Of a stretch of DNA of 64,000 bases, positions 8,055 through 20,587 are shown one piece after another (positions within the stretch are counted from its first letter, which is position 1; the number at the start of each line of letters is the position of its first letter). Source of the stretch: Miltoncostaea sp963762825 (GTDB lineage: Bacteria > Actinomycetota > Thermoleophilia > Miltoncostaeales > Miltoncostaeaceae); contig CAVXLZ010000002.1 of assembly GCA_963762825.1 (NCBI GenBank), positions 682,001 through 746,000 on the forward strand. The letters run 5' to 3'. The notes under the pieces are model-generated. The model made no database searches. It had not been told where the DNA came from and worked only from the letters and a program-made list of their open reading frames with translations. A program made the position numbers and the translations under genes.

Positions 8055-8750
8055 ATGCCCTCACTCCCCCCCGCAATCGATCTGGCCGTCCACCGCAGTG
8101 GCGATGGCCCTCCCCTGGTCGCCCTCCACGATCTGGGCCAGACCGGAGAGGGCATGATCGACGCCCTCGGGGCCCTCTCGGGCGAGTTCCGCATCGTCGC
8201 ACCCGACCTTCGCGGACACGGCGGATCGCCGACGCCGGGCGGGCCGTGGAGCATCGACGACTTCGCGTCCGACGTCGCGCGGCTGGTGAGCGCCGAGGGC
8301 GGCGGCGCGATCCTCGTGGGAGTCGGCCTCGGGGCGGCCACGGCGCTCGCGCTCGCGCTGGGACACCCCGGCCTGGTGGACGGCCTCGTGGTGTCGGGCG
8401 TCGGCCCGCGCGGCGAGGACACCGAGGGGCAGGACCGCTGGACCCGGGCGGCGCGCGCCCTGCGCGAGCGGCGCGGAGCCGAGGGCGTCGCCCTCGCCGC
8501 CGAGGCGATGGGGATCCGTCCCGACTGGCGGGGAGCCCTGGCCCAGGTCGATGCGCCGGTGGTCGTACTGGCCGGCAGCGCCGACCGCGCGGTACCGGCC
8601 GAGATTCAGCGCGAGCTGTCGGTATGGATCCAGAACGCACGCTTCAAGGTCGTCTCCGAGGCCGGTCACAATGTCGTCGTCGAGCGTCCCAACGAGTTGA
8701 TCCGCGCCGTCAGGAGCCTGGCGATGCGCAACCAGCCGGTCGCCGCCTGA
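8055..8750 (+). CDS. Alpha/beta-hydrolase-fold protein lacking the nucleophile serine
   Basis: A 231-residue alpha/beta hydrolase fold protein with N-terminal HDLGQT, the DLRGHGGS segment, acid Asp177 (GSADRAVP) and His205 (EAGHNVV). At the nucleophile elbow, where G-x-S-x-G is expected, it reads G-V-G-L-G (residues 89-93), so the serine position is Gly91, codon GGC at 8325-8327. A single base change from AGC would explain this. As sequenced it should be inactive as a serine hydrolase. It may be a non-catalytic binding protein, or the base may be a sequencing error. A promoter-like sequence precedes it and a strong hairpin follows it. Confidence 0.85.
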   Translation: MPSLPPAIDLAVHRSGDGPPLVALHDLGQTGEGMIDALGALSGEFRIVAPDLRGHGGSPTPGGPWSIDDFASDVARLVSAEGGGAILVGVGLGAATALALALGHPGLVDGLVVSGVGPRGEDTEGQDRWTRAARALRERRGAEGVALAAEAMGIRPDWRGALAQVDAPVVVLAGSADRAVPAEIQRELSVWIQNARFKVVSEAGHNVVVERPNELIRAVRSLAMRNQPVAA

Positions 8751-8761
8751 TCGCGCCTGGC

Positions 8762-8794
8762 CCCCCGCTCCGCCCGTGACGGGCTGAGCGGGGG
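8762..8794 (+). terminator. Hairpin terminator after the hydrolase-like gene
   Basis: CCCCCGCTC (8762-8770) pairs with GAGCGGGGG (8786-8794), and inside it GCCCG/CGGGC forms a second stem. It starts 11 bases after the stop codon and is followed by TT only, so it is a GC-rich intrinsic-type stem without a long U tract. Confidence 0.55.
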
Positions 8795-8858
8795 TTGCGC
8801 CGTGCGGCGTCTGGATGGATATTCGCCACTCCATGAAGGCGAGCGCCGGAGGTGCGAC

Positions 8859-9071
8859 ATGTCCGAGCCACGCGACCGACGACCCCCCGGGGTCGGGAAT
8901 CGAGGCTCGCTGACGCGCCCGGGCGGCTTCGGCGAGTACCTGGCCGCGCGCGAGCGCTACTTCGAGCGGCTCCGGAGGGACTCGGAGCTCAGCAGGCTCG
9001 AGGCCGCCTGGCAGATGCGGACGACCGCATTCCCGGACGGGCGCGCGAAACGCAGGTGGCTCACGGAGTGA
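8859..9071 (+). CDS. Small hypothetical protein
   Basis: A 70-residue, strongly charged protein. The ATG at 8859 is preceded by a good ribosome binding site (CCGGAGGTG). The middle (FGEYLAARERYFERLRRDSELSRLEAAW) looks helical and amphipathic. No family was recognised. Confidence 0.5.
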   Translation: MSEPRDRRPPGVGNRGSLTRPGGFGEYLAARERYFERLRRDSELSRLEAAWQMRTTAFPDGRAKRRWLTE

Positions 9072-9141
9072 GCCGGGGCGTGGCGCCGTGTCCGGCGACC
9101 TTGGACGCCGATGCCACCGGACGCGGCAGCCTGGCGCTCCA

Positions 9142-9696
9142 CTAGGTCAGGAGCACCCGCACGCTGAAAGGACCGCCCGGATCCTCCCGGACGCGTTCAA
9201 CGCCGGCGACCCGGCCGGGGCGGACAACCGCGAGGGCGGCCTCGATCGCCGGCCTCAACGCATCCAGCGTCGTGTCGTCGTTGGGCGCCCGGCGACGATC
9301 GGTGACACGCAGCAGGATCTCGTCGCGCCCGAAGCTCACGCCGGCAGCGGCGGCCTCGGCCTCGAGCTCGTCCGCGATTCCGTCGGCCGCGGAGATCGAC
9401 GCGGCGAAGCGCTGCTCGAGGCTGCCCGCGGCGTCCCTCTTTCGCTGATAGAGCACGCCGGGCCGGCCCTCCCCGAGGTCGAGCGACCGGTCCGCCTCGT
9501 GACCGATCAGCATCACCCCCGGCCCATCGGGGACGTGAGCGTAGTCGGCCACGTCGATCGGCGTTCCGTCGAGGATGCGGCGCTGGATCCAACCGTGGAA
9601 GATCGGCACGAAGGCCGGTAGGTCGATGACCTCGGGGTTGTCGGCGTAGAGCTTGGCGCCGATCCGGTCGAGGTCCGATGTGGTGGTCGTGGTCAC
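9142..9696 (-). CDS. Conserved hypothetical protein downstream of sulfite reductase
   Basis: A 184-residue soluble protein starting at ATG 9696, 67 bases after the stop of the siroheme reductase gene on the same strand, so probably in its operon. It has a run of threonines at the N-terminus, then a segment with FVPIFHGWIQRRILDG and ADYAHVPDGPGVMLIGHEADRSLD. There is no signal peptide, metal-binding cluster or known motif. A role linked to sulfur or nitrogen reduction is only a neighbourhood guess. Confidence 0.65.
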   Translation of the reverse strand: MTTTTTSDLDRIGAKLYADNPEVIDLPAFVPIFHGWIQRRILDGTPIDVADYAHVPDGPGVMLIGHEADRSLDLGEGRPGVLYQRKRDAAGSLEQRFAASISAADGIADELEAEAAAAGVSFGRDEILLRVTDRRRAPNDDTTLDALRPAIEAALAVVRPGRVAGVERVREDPGGPFSVRVLLT

Positions 9697-9747
9697 TGCG
9701 CCCCCAGGTGTCCTGATTCAGAAGTCGGCGAGCGGTTCCCGGCTGAA

Positions 9748-9763
9748 CGTCCCAATCGGGACG
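9748..9763 (-). terminator. Short hairpin at the end of the siroheme reductase gene
   Basis: CGTCCC (9748-9753) and GGGACG (9758-9763) form a perfect 6-bp stem with a four-base loop, abutting the reductase stop codon and before the next gene. It may attenuate transcription into that gene. Confidence 0.35.
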
Positions 9764-12029
<2,266 letters not shown>

Positions 12030-12091
12030 CCCACCGCCCTCGCATGTTCGCCCGAAGAGCGGGGAAAATACCAGATATCCGCAGAGAATCC

Positions 12092-12575
12092 CTAGTTTTG
12101 CCCGGAGCCCTCGAACTCGCCCTTTGAGACACCCGCCAGGGCTCGGACGATCTGCACGCACATCGGGTCGCTGACGGCGATCTGGACCTGGCTACCGTCC
12201 TCGTCGTCGAAGGCGAGTGTCCAGTGCGGAACGACTCCGTCCGAGGTCTGACTGCGGCGGAGTCACGGACACGCCCACCACGCTGGGCTGAAGGGCCCAG
12301 AACAGGCCCTCGGGCAGACCGGAGGGCTGGGGCTCCCAGTTGCCGGCGTCCGGCACGTCGTGCCGGAAGGGCTCTGCCTGGGTGAAGGCGCTCATCATGT
12401 TCTCGGCGTCGCTCGTGGCGAGCGGCAGGGTGAGGACGACGTTGTTGCCGCTCTCGAAGGCGAGGAGAGCCACCGGAAGGGCGTCCTCGTCGGGCACCTC
12501 GCCGTTCTCCTCGAACTCGACATCCACCGGGGAGCAGTCGAAGCCGGTGGCCTGGAAGGCGATCGTCTGCCTCAT
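12092..12575 (-). CDS. Hypothetical protein, frameshifted as sequenced
   Basis: ATG 12575 opens a soluble acidic protein (MRQTIAFQATGFDCSPVDVEF...). In its own frame it would end at 12192 after a basic tail unlike the rest. From about 12257 a second frame continues coherent acidic sequence (SDGVVPHWTLAFDDEDGSQVQIAVSDPM) to a TAG at 12092. Removing one base in the GGCGG run (about 12254-12260) joins them into about 160 residues. The family is not recognised. It lies 62 bases upstream of the siroheme reductase on the same strand. Confidence 0.5.
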
Positions 12576-12696
12576 GCTGCGGCCCTCGGGGCCTTGCTAG
12601 CGTCAGCCGGGTGCGACACGGAACGACTCCTTGGACCGTTTGGCGGGCGGGCGCCATTCTCACACACCCCCGCCGCGATCGGCCGACGGAGGGCCG

Positions 12697-13485
12697 ATGA
12701 GGGTCGTCTGGCTGGACGGCGAGTTCGTCGAGCCCCGCCGGGCGTCGCTGTCCATCGACGACCCCGGCGTGCGCTGGGGCGAGGGCCTGTTCGAGACGAT
12801 GCGCGCCGAGGATGGCCGTGTCGCGCTGCTCGAGCGCCATCTCGACCGCCTCTGCCGGTCGGCCGCCGAGCTCGACCTGGCCCCGATGCCCGACCGCCCG
12901 GCGATGAACGCCGCCATCGCGGCCACCCTCGAGGCGGCGGCGGCGGGGCCCCACCGGCTGCGCCTGACCGCGACGCCCGGTCCGACGCTCCTCATCGACC
13001 TCGCGCCCGAGGCGGATCTGGCGGGCGAGGTCGTGGCCGTGTCGGCGGCGACGATCCGCGGCGCATGGAGCCCCGGGGCCCGGATCGGGGAGCACAAGTG
13101 CCTCTCCTACGCCGCCCACCGCTGGTCTCAGCGCACCGCCGCCCAGGCAGGCGCCGACCACGCCTTGTTGCTGGACGCCGGAGGGCGCCTCGGCGAGGCC
13201 GCGCTGGCCAGCGTCTTCTGCGCCATCGGTGCGACGGTGGTCACCGCCCCGGTGAGAGGGCTGCTGCCGGGCGTCGCGCGCGAGCTCGTGGTCGAGAATA
13301 TGGCGGTCCGTGAGGAGGCGCTCGAGGAGGCCGTCTGGTGGTCGGCCGACGAGATCGTCCTGACGAATGCGGTCGCAGGCGCGGTGGCCGTGGTCTCGGT
13401 GGACGGCACGAGGGTCGGCGATGGGGGGGTCGGCCCGGTGGCCCGCAGCATCGGAGATCTGCTTCGGACCGCCCTGCGCGCCTGA
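12697..13485 (+). CDS. Class IV (branched-chain/ADCL-type) PLP aminotransferase
   Basis: A 262-residue fold-type IV PLP enzyme. The ATG at 12697 has a GGAGGG ribosome binding site just upstream. The PLP lysine is Lys134 in GEHKCLSYAA, and the N-terminal WGEGLFETMR segment matches the class. Size and motifs fit 4-amino-4-deoxychorismate lyase (PabC, folate synthesis) or a D-amino-acid/branched-chain aminotransferase. No pabB neighbour is present to decide. Its stop lies directly before the 165-bp palindromic element. Confidence 0.85.
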   Translation: MRVVWLDGEFVEPRRASLSIDDPGVRWGEGLFETMRAEDGRVALLERHLDRLCRSAAELDLAPMPDRPAMNAAIAATLEAAAAGPHRLRLTATPGPTLLIDLAPEADLAGEVVAVSAATIRGAWSPGARIGEHKCLSYAAHRWSQRTAAQAGADHALLLDAGGRLGEAALASVFCAIGATVVTAPVRGLLPGVARELVVENMAVREEALEEAVWWSADEIVLTNAVAGAVAVVSVDGTRVGDGGVGPVARSIGDLLRTALRA

Positions 13486-13486
13486 G

Positions 13487-13651
13487 CTAGTGTCGCGCGC
13501 CGGAGGTCCGTTCGCACTTCCCGCGCGAATCCCCCGCGAGGCAAGGACGCAGATCAGCCCCAATATCGGAAGTATTGGGGCTGCCGAGGACGCCGCCTCG
13601 CGACGGGATGCAGCCGGGAAGTGTCATGAGACTTCCGGCGCGGGACACTAG
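13487..13651. repeat. 165-bp imperfect palindrome, MITE-like, between convergent genes
   Basis: The whole segment folds on itself around position 13569. The ends are CTAG...CTAG, and the outer 17 bases (13487-13503 and 13635-13651) are inverted repeats with one mismatch. Similarity continues inward: GCACTTCCC/GACACTTCCC-type arms, CGCGAGGC on both arms, then a perfect 10-bp stem AGCCCCAATA / TATTGGGGCT with a 7-base loop. The element is flanked by GAG on each side, which could be a 3-bp target duplication. No gene is inside. It separates the aminotransferase gene from the convergent PucR-type regulator, and its right end supplies the regulator's TAG stop. It may be a miniature inverted-repeat element, a REP/BIME-like unit or a large bidirectional terminator. 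Confidence 0.7.
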
Positions 13652-15288
13652 GAGGCGGCCCGGCGGCGGGTGGTCTTCTCTGCCGGTGTGGACACCCGGC
13701 GGCCGAGGAGGCGCATCGCCTTCAGTCCCAGTGAGAGCTTCTCGCGGTCGTCGGTCTTGGCGATGTCGAGGCCCGAGAGCTCGGCGATGCGGTCGAGGCG
13801 GTAGCGCACGGTGTGGCGGTGGGTGAAGAGGGTGCTCGCGGTGGCCGCCAGATTGCAGTCGTGTCCGAGGTAGGTGGAGAGCGTTCCGACCAGCTCGGTC
13901 TGGTACTGCGCGTCGTATCTCACCAGCGGGGCGAGCGTCTGCTCGTAGAAGGCGACGAGCTCCTGCGGCCGGTCGGCGAAGATCTGGAAGAGCAGCTTGT
14001 AGGTCCCGGTCTCCTCGAAGGTCACCACCTCGCCCACCCTGCCCAGGCGATCGCCGATCGAGAGGGCGAGGCGCGCCTCGTAGAGTGCCGCGCCGAGCCG
14101 CTCGGGCTCGGGAGTGAAGCGAGACAGGGCGATCGTCAGCGCCAGCCCCGGGACGGTCTCGCGAGTGGCGCCGAGCAGCCGCTTGCCGAGCGTGAAGGCC
14201 TGCTCGGCGACCTCCTCGGGCGAGCGCTGGTCGGACGCCGGCGCAGGCGGCGGCAGGAGCGCGAACAGCCGGCCCTCGTTCCAGTCGACCAGCGCGCCCG
14301 GCCAGTGGATGTCCATTGCAGCGCGCGCCTGCTGCAGGAACCGGCGCACCAGCCGGGGATCGGTGATGACGCGCCCCTCGGTGTGCGGGTCCTGCAGCTT
14401 GCCGATGAGCGCGACGGCGCCCTCGGAGAGATCCGCGCCGAGGTGGCGCGCGCGCCGCACGAGGGACTCCCGGCTGACGACCTCTCCGGCCATCAGCTCC
14501 TCTATGAGGTCGCCGCGCAGTCGTGACTCGGTCTCGGTGCGCACCTCCTCCCGGGCGCGCTCGAGCGCGGAGGCATCGGCGAGCTCCGCCATCACCCCCT
14601 GGCGCGCGGCCGACAGGGGTGATGGCACCCACACAACGAGCACGCCGATGACCCCGGAGGCGTCGTGCACCAAGGCGCGGGTGATGCCCGGCATGGCCTC
14701 CTCGACGAACGGCCCCGTGATCGACGCCGGCCCGTGGCCGCGCGCGCGCAGTACGGCCGCCTCGAGGAACGCCTGCGGCTCCTCGGAGAGCCCGGCGGAG
14801 CCCCTCAGATCGAGGTACTCGTCGAGGATGGCCACCGGTGCATCGAGAAGCTCGCTCGCAGCCGCGGCGAGGCCCGGATAGCCGCGGCCCTCCATGAGCG
14901 GGGCGCGCAGCGCCCGACGGGCGCCGACCGCGGCGGCCCGCCCCGTGCCGCCCGCGATCGCCTCGGCGAGCGCGGCGATGACGCCCCCCCACGGCGCGCG
15001 GCCCGGGAGCGCAACGACCGGGACCCCGATGTCGGCTGCGGGAAGCGAGCGACAGATCACCCCGACGCACCCGGGCGGAAGCGTCGCAGGAGGCGGGCCC
15101 GAGCATGCCACGATCACGTCCATCTCCTCGGGCGCCTCGCAATCGGCGATCGCCAGGGCCGAGACCGGGCGATCGAGTTGCGCGTCGGCGGGCGCGACCC
15201 GGGCGCCCTCGAGGGCGGGAAGGCGCAGGAGGTCGGCCAGGGTCGCTCGATCGTCGGGTGGGCCGGCTGAGCGGATGTCGGTCGGCAT
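13648..15288 (-). CDS. PucR-family transcriptional regulator
   Basis: A 546-residue regulator. The C-terminal about 70 residues form the PucR-type helix-turn-helix (TLSTYLGHDCNLAATAST followed by LFTHRHTVRYRLDRIAEL). Before it is a GGDEF-like/CdaR region, and the N-terminal third is a purine-regulator-like sensor domain. Family members control nitrogen and purine catabolism or polyhydroxyalkanoate genes. It is divergent from glutamine synthetase III with a 181-base gap, which suggests it senses nitrogen status and regulates glnN. The start at ATG 15288 is preferred; an in-frame ATG at 15324 is possible. Its stop codon lies in the terminal CTAG of the palindromic element. Confidence 0.85.
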   Translation of the reverse strand: MPTDIRSAGPPDDRATLADLLRLPALEGARVAPADAQLDRPVSALAIADCEAPEEMDVIVACSGPPPATLPPGCVGVICRSLPAADIGVPVVALPGRAPWGGVIAALAEAIAGGTGRAAAVGARRALRAPLMEGRGYPGLAAAASELLDAPVAILDEYLDLRGSAGLSEEPQAFLEAAVLRARGHGPASITGPFVEEAMPGITRALVHDASGVIGVLVVWVPSPLSAARQGVMAELADASALERAREEVRTETESRLRGDLIEELMAGEVVSRESLVRRARHLGADLSEGAVALIGKLQDPHTEGRVITDPRLVRRFLQQARAAMDIHWPGALVDWNEGRLFALLPPPAPASDQRSPEEVAEQAFTLGKRLLGATRETVPGLALTIALSRFTPEPERLGAALYEARLALSIGDRLGRVGEVVTFEETGTYKLLFQIFADRPQELVAFYEQTLAPLVRYDAQYQTELVGTLSTYLGHDCNLAATASTLFTHRHTVRYRLDRIAELSGLDIAKTDDREKLSLGLKAMRLLGRRVSTPAEKTTRRRAAS

Positions 15289-15469
15289 CCTGGGGACAAT
15301 GGGGCCGGGGCCGCTCGGATTCAAGCCGACGCGCCCCGGCGGTGAGGTGTTTGTCCCTCGGGCGAAAGATCGCGGGCGGCCTTTGGCCCTTGGTCACAAA
15401 GCGCCGGGAGCCCTTCGCGTCGTATCATCCGGCGCTGCCCTAGCCCAGAAAAGGAGGGCCCACCGCGCC

Positions 15470-17627
<2,158 letters not shown>

Positions 17628-17647
17628 CAGCGAGACGAGGGCCCTCC

Positions 17648-17683
17648 GGCGACCCCGTCCACCGATCGGTGGACGGGGTCGCC
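17648..17683 (+). terminator. 36-bp perfect palindromic terminator after glnN
   Basis: Positions 17648-17665 and 17666-17683 are exact reverse complements (an 18-bp arm each, outer bases GGCGACCCC, centre CGATCG). It begins 20 bases after the glnN stop and before the next gene. It is a very stable stem without a U-run. Confidence 0.7.
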
Positions 17684-17705
17684 CGCGTTCTGGGAACCTC
17701 TCGCG

Positions 17706-18602
17706 ATGAGCCGCGAAACTCAGATCTCCGTCGCCGCACGCGGTCCCTTCCGGCTTTCCGCGGTGGCGGTCAGCCACGGCTGGTTCCAAACCGCACCCTT
17801 CGCCTGGGACCGCGCGCGGGAGCTGCTCCACCGCACCGAGGACCTCGGTGGGGGAGCCGTGGATCTCGTCATCGGTGCGAGGGCCGGCGGGGTCCAGGTG
17901 CGCGCATCGCGCGCCCTCACACCCGCCGAACGCGCTCTGGCCCGCTCGCGGGTGCGGCGCATGCTGCAACTCGAGGTCGATCTGGAGGGCTTCGCCGAGG
18001 CGGTCGAGGCGGTCGACCCCGGCCTCGCCGACGATCTGGCGGCCTACGGAGGCGGGCGGATGCTGGCGGGCTCCTCGCTGTTCGAGGACGTCGTGAAGGG
18101 CCTCTGCGGCACCAACACGACCTGGCGCCAGGCCGTGAGCTCGATCAACCACATCGCCGGGCTCGGCTCAGGCGACGCCTTTCCCGATCCGGCGGACCTG
18201 CTGCGCGGAGGTGAGGAGCACCTGCGGGCGGTTGCCCGCGTCGGATACCGGGCGCCCGCCATCCTGGCCGCCGCTCGCGCGGCCATCGACGGCACGCTCG
18301 CCGACATCGAGGCCGATTCGGCCGCGGGAGACGACGAACGGGTCTACGCCTCCCTGCTGACCCTGACCGGCATCGGCCCCGCCACGGCCGGTTTCATCCT
18401 CCTGCTGCTGGGGCACTTCGCGCGACCCTCGATCGACTCGGCCACGATCCGGGTCGCCACCGATGCCTGGTTCGACGGCCGGCGGCCCACGCCTCGCGAG
18501 GTGGCCCGCAGGATCGAGCCGGCGGGTGCGTTCGCGGGGCTGGTGGTCGCCTGGGCCACCCTGCGCTCGTGGCAGCGCACCACCGGGCTGGTGGATGCCT
18601 GA
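17706..18602 (+). CDS. HhH-GPD superfamily DNA glycosylase (AlkA/OGG-like)
   Basis: Base-excision repair enzyme. The 298-residue protein has an N-terminal TBP-like half and a C-terminal helix-hairpin-helix LTGIGPATAGF (about residues 217-228), followed by the catalytic aspartate in PSIDSATIR. The position held by the Schiff-base lysine in OGG1/Nth (GTKVAD) is an alanine here, so it should be a monofunctional glycosylase like AlkA. It overlaps the next gene by one base (TGATG). Confidence 0.82.
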   Translation: MSRETQISVAARGPFRLSAVAVSHGWFQTAPFAWDRARELLHRTEDLGGGAVDLVIGARAGGVQVRASRALTPAERALARSRVRRMLQLEVDLEGFAEAVEAVDPGLADDLAAYGGGRMLAGSSLFEDVVKGLCGTNTTWRQAVSSINHIAGLGSGDAFPDPADLLRGGEEHLRAVARVGYRAPAILAAARAAIDGTLADIEADSAAGDDERVYASLLTLTGIGPATAGFILLLLGHFARPSIDSATIRVATDAWFDGRRPTPREVARRIEPAGAFAGLVVAWATLRSWQRTTGLVDA

Positions 18603-19114
18603 TGCCGCTCTCGGATGCCGAGCGGGCCCGCCTTCTTCTCGACTCGTGGTGGTCGCACGACGGACAGTGGTTCCTGAAGGTCCGGGCCTCGCTCGGTCTC
18701 GAGGCGGCGATGGAGCTCAACGAGTCGTCGATCGAGAGCATCGGTCGGATCGAGATGCGCAGCCTGCACTCCGCCCTCGGCTCGCCGACCGTTGAGAGCG
18801 CCGCGGATCTCATGCCCCTGGTCGTCGAGGCGCATGACCTGGTGGGCATCCCCGCCGAGGGGCGGATGGACGGGCCCGATGCCTTCCTGGTGCACGTGGA
18901 GCAGTGCCGGGTGTGGGAGATGACCCTCGCCGCCGGTCTGGAGGGTTCGGCCCCGGGATGCAGGGGCTCGCTGCGGCGCAGGCTCGGGTGGGCGACGGTG
19001 TTCTTCCCGGCCGCCCGCGTCGAGTGGACCCGCGTCCTCGGCCGCCCCGACGGAGACCAGCGCTGCGCCTACCGCTTCCGGCTGCTCGAGGAGGATCCGC
19101 TCACAGGGAGATGA
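18602..19114 (+). CDS. Conserved hypothetical protein coupled to the DNA glycosylase
   Basis: A 170-residue soluble protein whose ATG overlaps the glycosylase stop by one base (TGATG). It opens MPLSDAERARLLLDSWWSHDGQWFLK and has two cysteines near the middle and two later (CRVWEM, APGCRG, CAYRF). The layout recalls DUF6125 / 2-amino-thiazoline-4-carboxylate hydrolase-like proteins, but I hold this loosely. The function is unknown. Its 3' end overlaps the convergent glycosyltransferase by 14 bases. Confidence 0.65.
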   Translation: MPLSDAERARLLLDSWWSHDGQWFLKVRASLGLEAAMELNESSIESIGRIEMRSLHSALGSPTVESAADLMPLVVEAHDLVGIPAEGRMDGPDAFLVHVEQCRVWEMTLAAGLEGSAPGCRGSLRRRLGWATVFFPAARVEWTRVLGRPDGDQRCAYRFRLLEEDPLTGR

Positions 19115-20279
19115 TGGGTCGGCGCACGCGTGCCAGCAGGGATCGCCATCGGCGCGCGCAGGAGTCCCAGGTGTGCTGGGCGGCCCAGCGGGCCCCATCC
19201 GCGGCGAGGCGCGCGCGCAGCTCCGGCTCGGCAGCGAGGCGCCCCAACTGGCGGGCGTAGGTCGGCGCATCGAGGTAGAGCAGCCCTCCCCCCGAACGCG
19301 CACTCTGGCCGGCAAGAACGTCGGAGTGGCCGGTGGCGAGGGTGGGGCGGCGCGCGCGCCAGGCCTCGAGGGCGGCGAGCGAAAGGCTCTCGTGGGGCGA
19401 GGGCAGCACCACCACCTCACAGGCGTCCAGTAGGTCGGCGTGGGTCACGGGGTCCACCCACCCGGTCGTGTGCACCCATTCCGGAAGGCGCATCGCCACC
19501 GTCGGCCGGCCTGCGAGCACCAGCCCGAGCTCCCCTCCCGCCGCCCGGTAGTCGCCGTGGGCGCGAACCAGGGCGTCGAGTCCCTTCGCCGGATCGACCC
19601 GGCCGAGGTAGAGCGCAAACCGGTCGGGCAGCGCCATGGCGACGCGAACGCGCATGGCATCCCCCGGGATCGAAGAGGAGAGCCCCGCGCCCACGATCTC
19701 CTCGGGGCGGCCTCTCACGCCATGGACGTCGTCGACCAGGCGCCGCTCCTCCGGGGTCATGAATGCGAATCCGGCGGCGAGGTTGGCGAGCCCGCGCGTG
19801 AGCCCGAAGCGCAGCATCGGCTCGTCGTGTGCGAGCGGCACCAGCACCGTGCGCTCCGGCGCGAGCGGCATGGCGAGCTGCGTCGTGGCGTAGAGGTAGG
19901 TCCAGAGCGCGATCACCTCGTGCCGGGATCTCGCCGTGGCCAGCGCCCGAAGCATGCCGGGGGCCACGGGGCCCTGCGCACGCGCCCAGGCATCCTCGGT
20001 GACCCCATCGCCGCCGCCCAGGGAGAGCAGACGGGCGAGGTCGCCCGAGAGCGCGGGGTCGGGCCGGTCTGCAGCGAAGCGGTGCACCGTCACCGGCCCG
20101 TCCGCCTCGCTGCCCGACGGGTAATGGGGCTGCCAGGTCAGGTAGTCGCGGGCGGTCGTCGTGTAGACCTCCACCTCGTCACCGCGCACGGCCAGCGCGT
20201 GGGCCGTCGATCGGCACAGGGCCTCAGCGCCTCCTGCGACCTCCTTGCCGTAGCGCTGCACCACGAACGCGATGCGCAC
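19101..20279 (-). CDS. GT4 glycosyltransferase
   Basis: A 392-residue GT-B fold, family-4-type transferase starting at GTG 20279. The N-terminal MRIAFVVQRYGKEVAGGAE is shared as R-Y-G-x-x-x-x-G-G-A-E with the transferases at 52496 and 55430, which form a paralogous trio. The C-terminal donor domain shows YLGRVDPAKGLDAL and the E-x7-E-like motif HESLSLAALEAW. It follows a small coiled-coil protein by two bases, the same gene pair as at 51868-53650. It probably adds a sugar to the surface glycan made by this island. Confidence 0.88.
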   Translation of the reverse strand: MRIAFVVQRYGKEVAGGAEALCRSTAHALAVRGDEVEVYTTTARDYLTWQPHYPSGSEADGPVTVHRFAADRPDPALSGDLARLLSLGGGDGVTEDAWARAQGPVAPGMLRALATARSRHEVIALWTYLYATTQLAMPLAPERTVLVPLAHDEPMLRFGLTRGLANLAAGFAFMTPEERRLVDDVHGVRGRPEEIVGAGLSSSIPGDAMRVRVAMALPDRFALYLGRVDPAKGLDALVRAHGDYRAAGGELGLVLAGRPTVAMRLPEWVHTTGWVDPVTHADLLDACEVVVLPSPHESLSLAALEAWRARRPTLATGHSDVLAGQSARSGGGLLYLDAPTYARQLGRLAAEPELRARLAADGARWAAQHTWDSCARRWRSLLARVRRPIISL

Positions 20280-20281
20280 GC

Positions 20282-20587
20282 TCAGTCCTCCCGCTCGCGC
20301 TCCAGCTCGGCCACCCGGTGCTCGAGGCGCGCGATCTCGGCACGCCGTCGATGGCGGTCGCGCTCGAGCTGTCCGATCAGGTCGGCGAGGGCGGGGGCGA
20401 TCAGCCGGATCACCGTACGGCGCGCCCCGGAGACCAGCCGCCCCGCCGGACCAGACCGTGCGGAGGGTGCGGGATCGGTCAGATGAAGCGGCGTCAGCGG
20501 CGGCTCCCCGGCCGCCGAACGCAGCTCCGACAGCAGCCGGTCCGGGTCCGGACCGCCCGCCCCGGCGCCCTGGTGCAGCGGGCTCAG
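20282..20587 (-). CDS. Small coiled-coil protein paired with a glycosyltransferase
   Basis: The frame upstream of the GT4 gene ends two bases before its start. The last about 45 residues form an amphipathic stretch (VSGARRTVIRLIAPALADL) and then a clear coiled coil with leucine heptads (IARLEHRVAELERERED). It has no ATG, GTG or TTG at a sensible place. The best start is a CTG at 20587 that overlaps the stop of the upstream transferase gene (CTGA), mirroring the ATGA/GTGA overlaps elsewhere. The layout resembles the standalone coiled-coil protein at 51868. I infer a role in recruiting or spacing the glycosyltransferase at the membrane. Confidence 0.45.
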   Translation of the reverse strand: MSPLHQGAGAGGPDPDRLLSELRSAAGEPPLTPLHLTDPAPSARSGPAGRLVSGARRTVIRLIAPALADLIGQLERDRHRRRAEIARLEHRVAELERERED

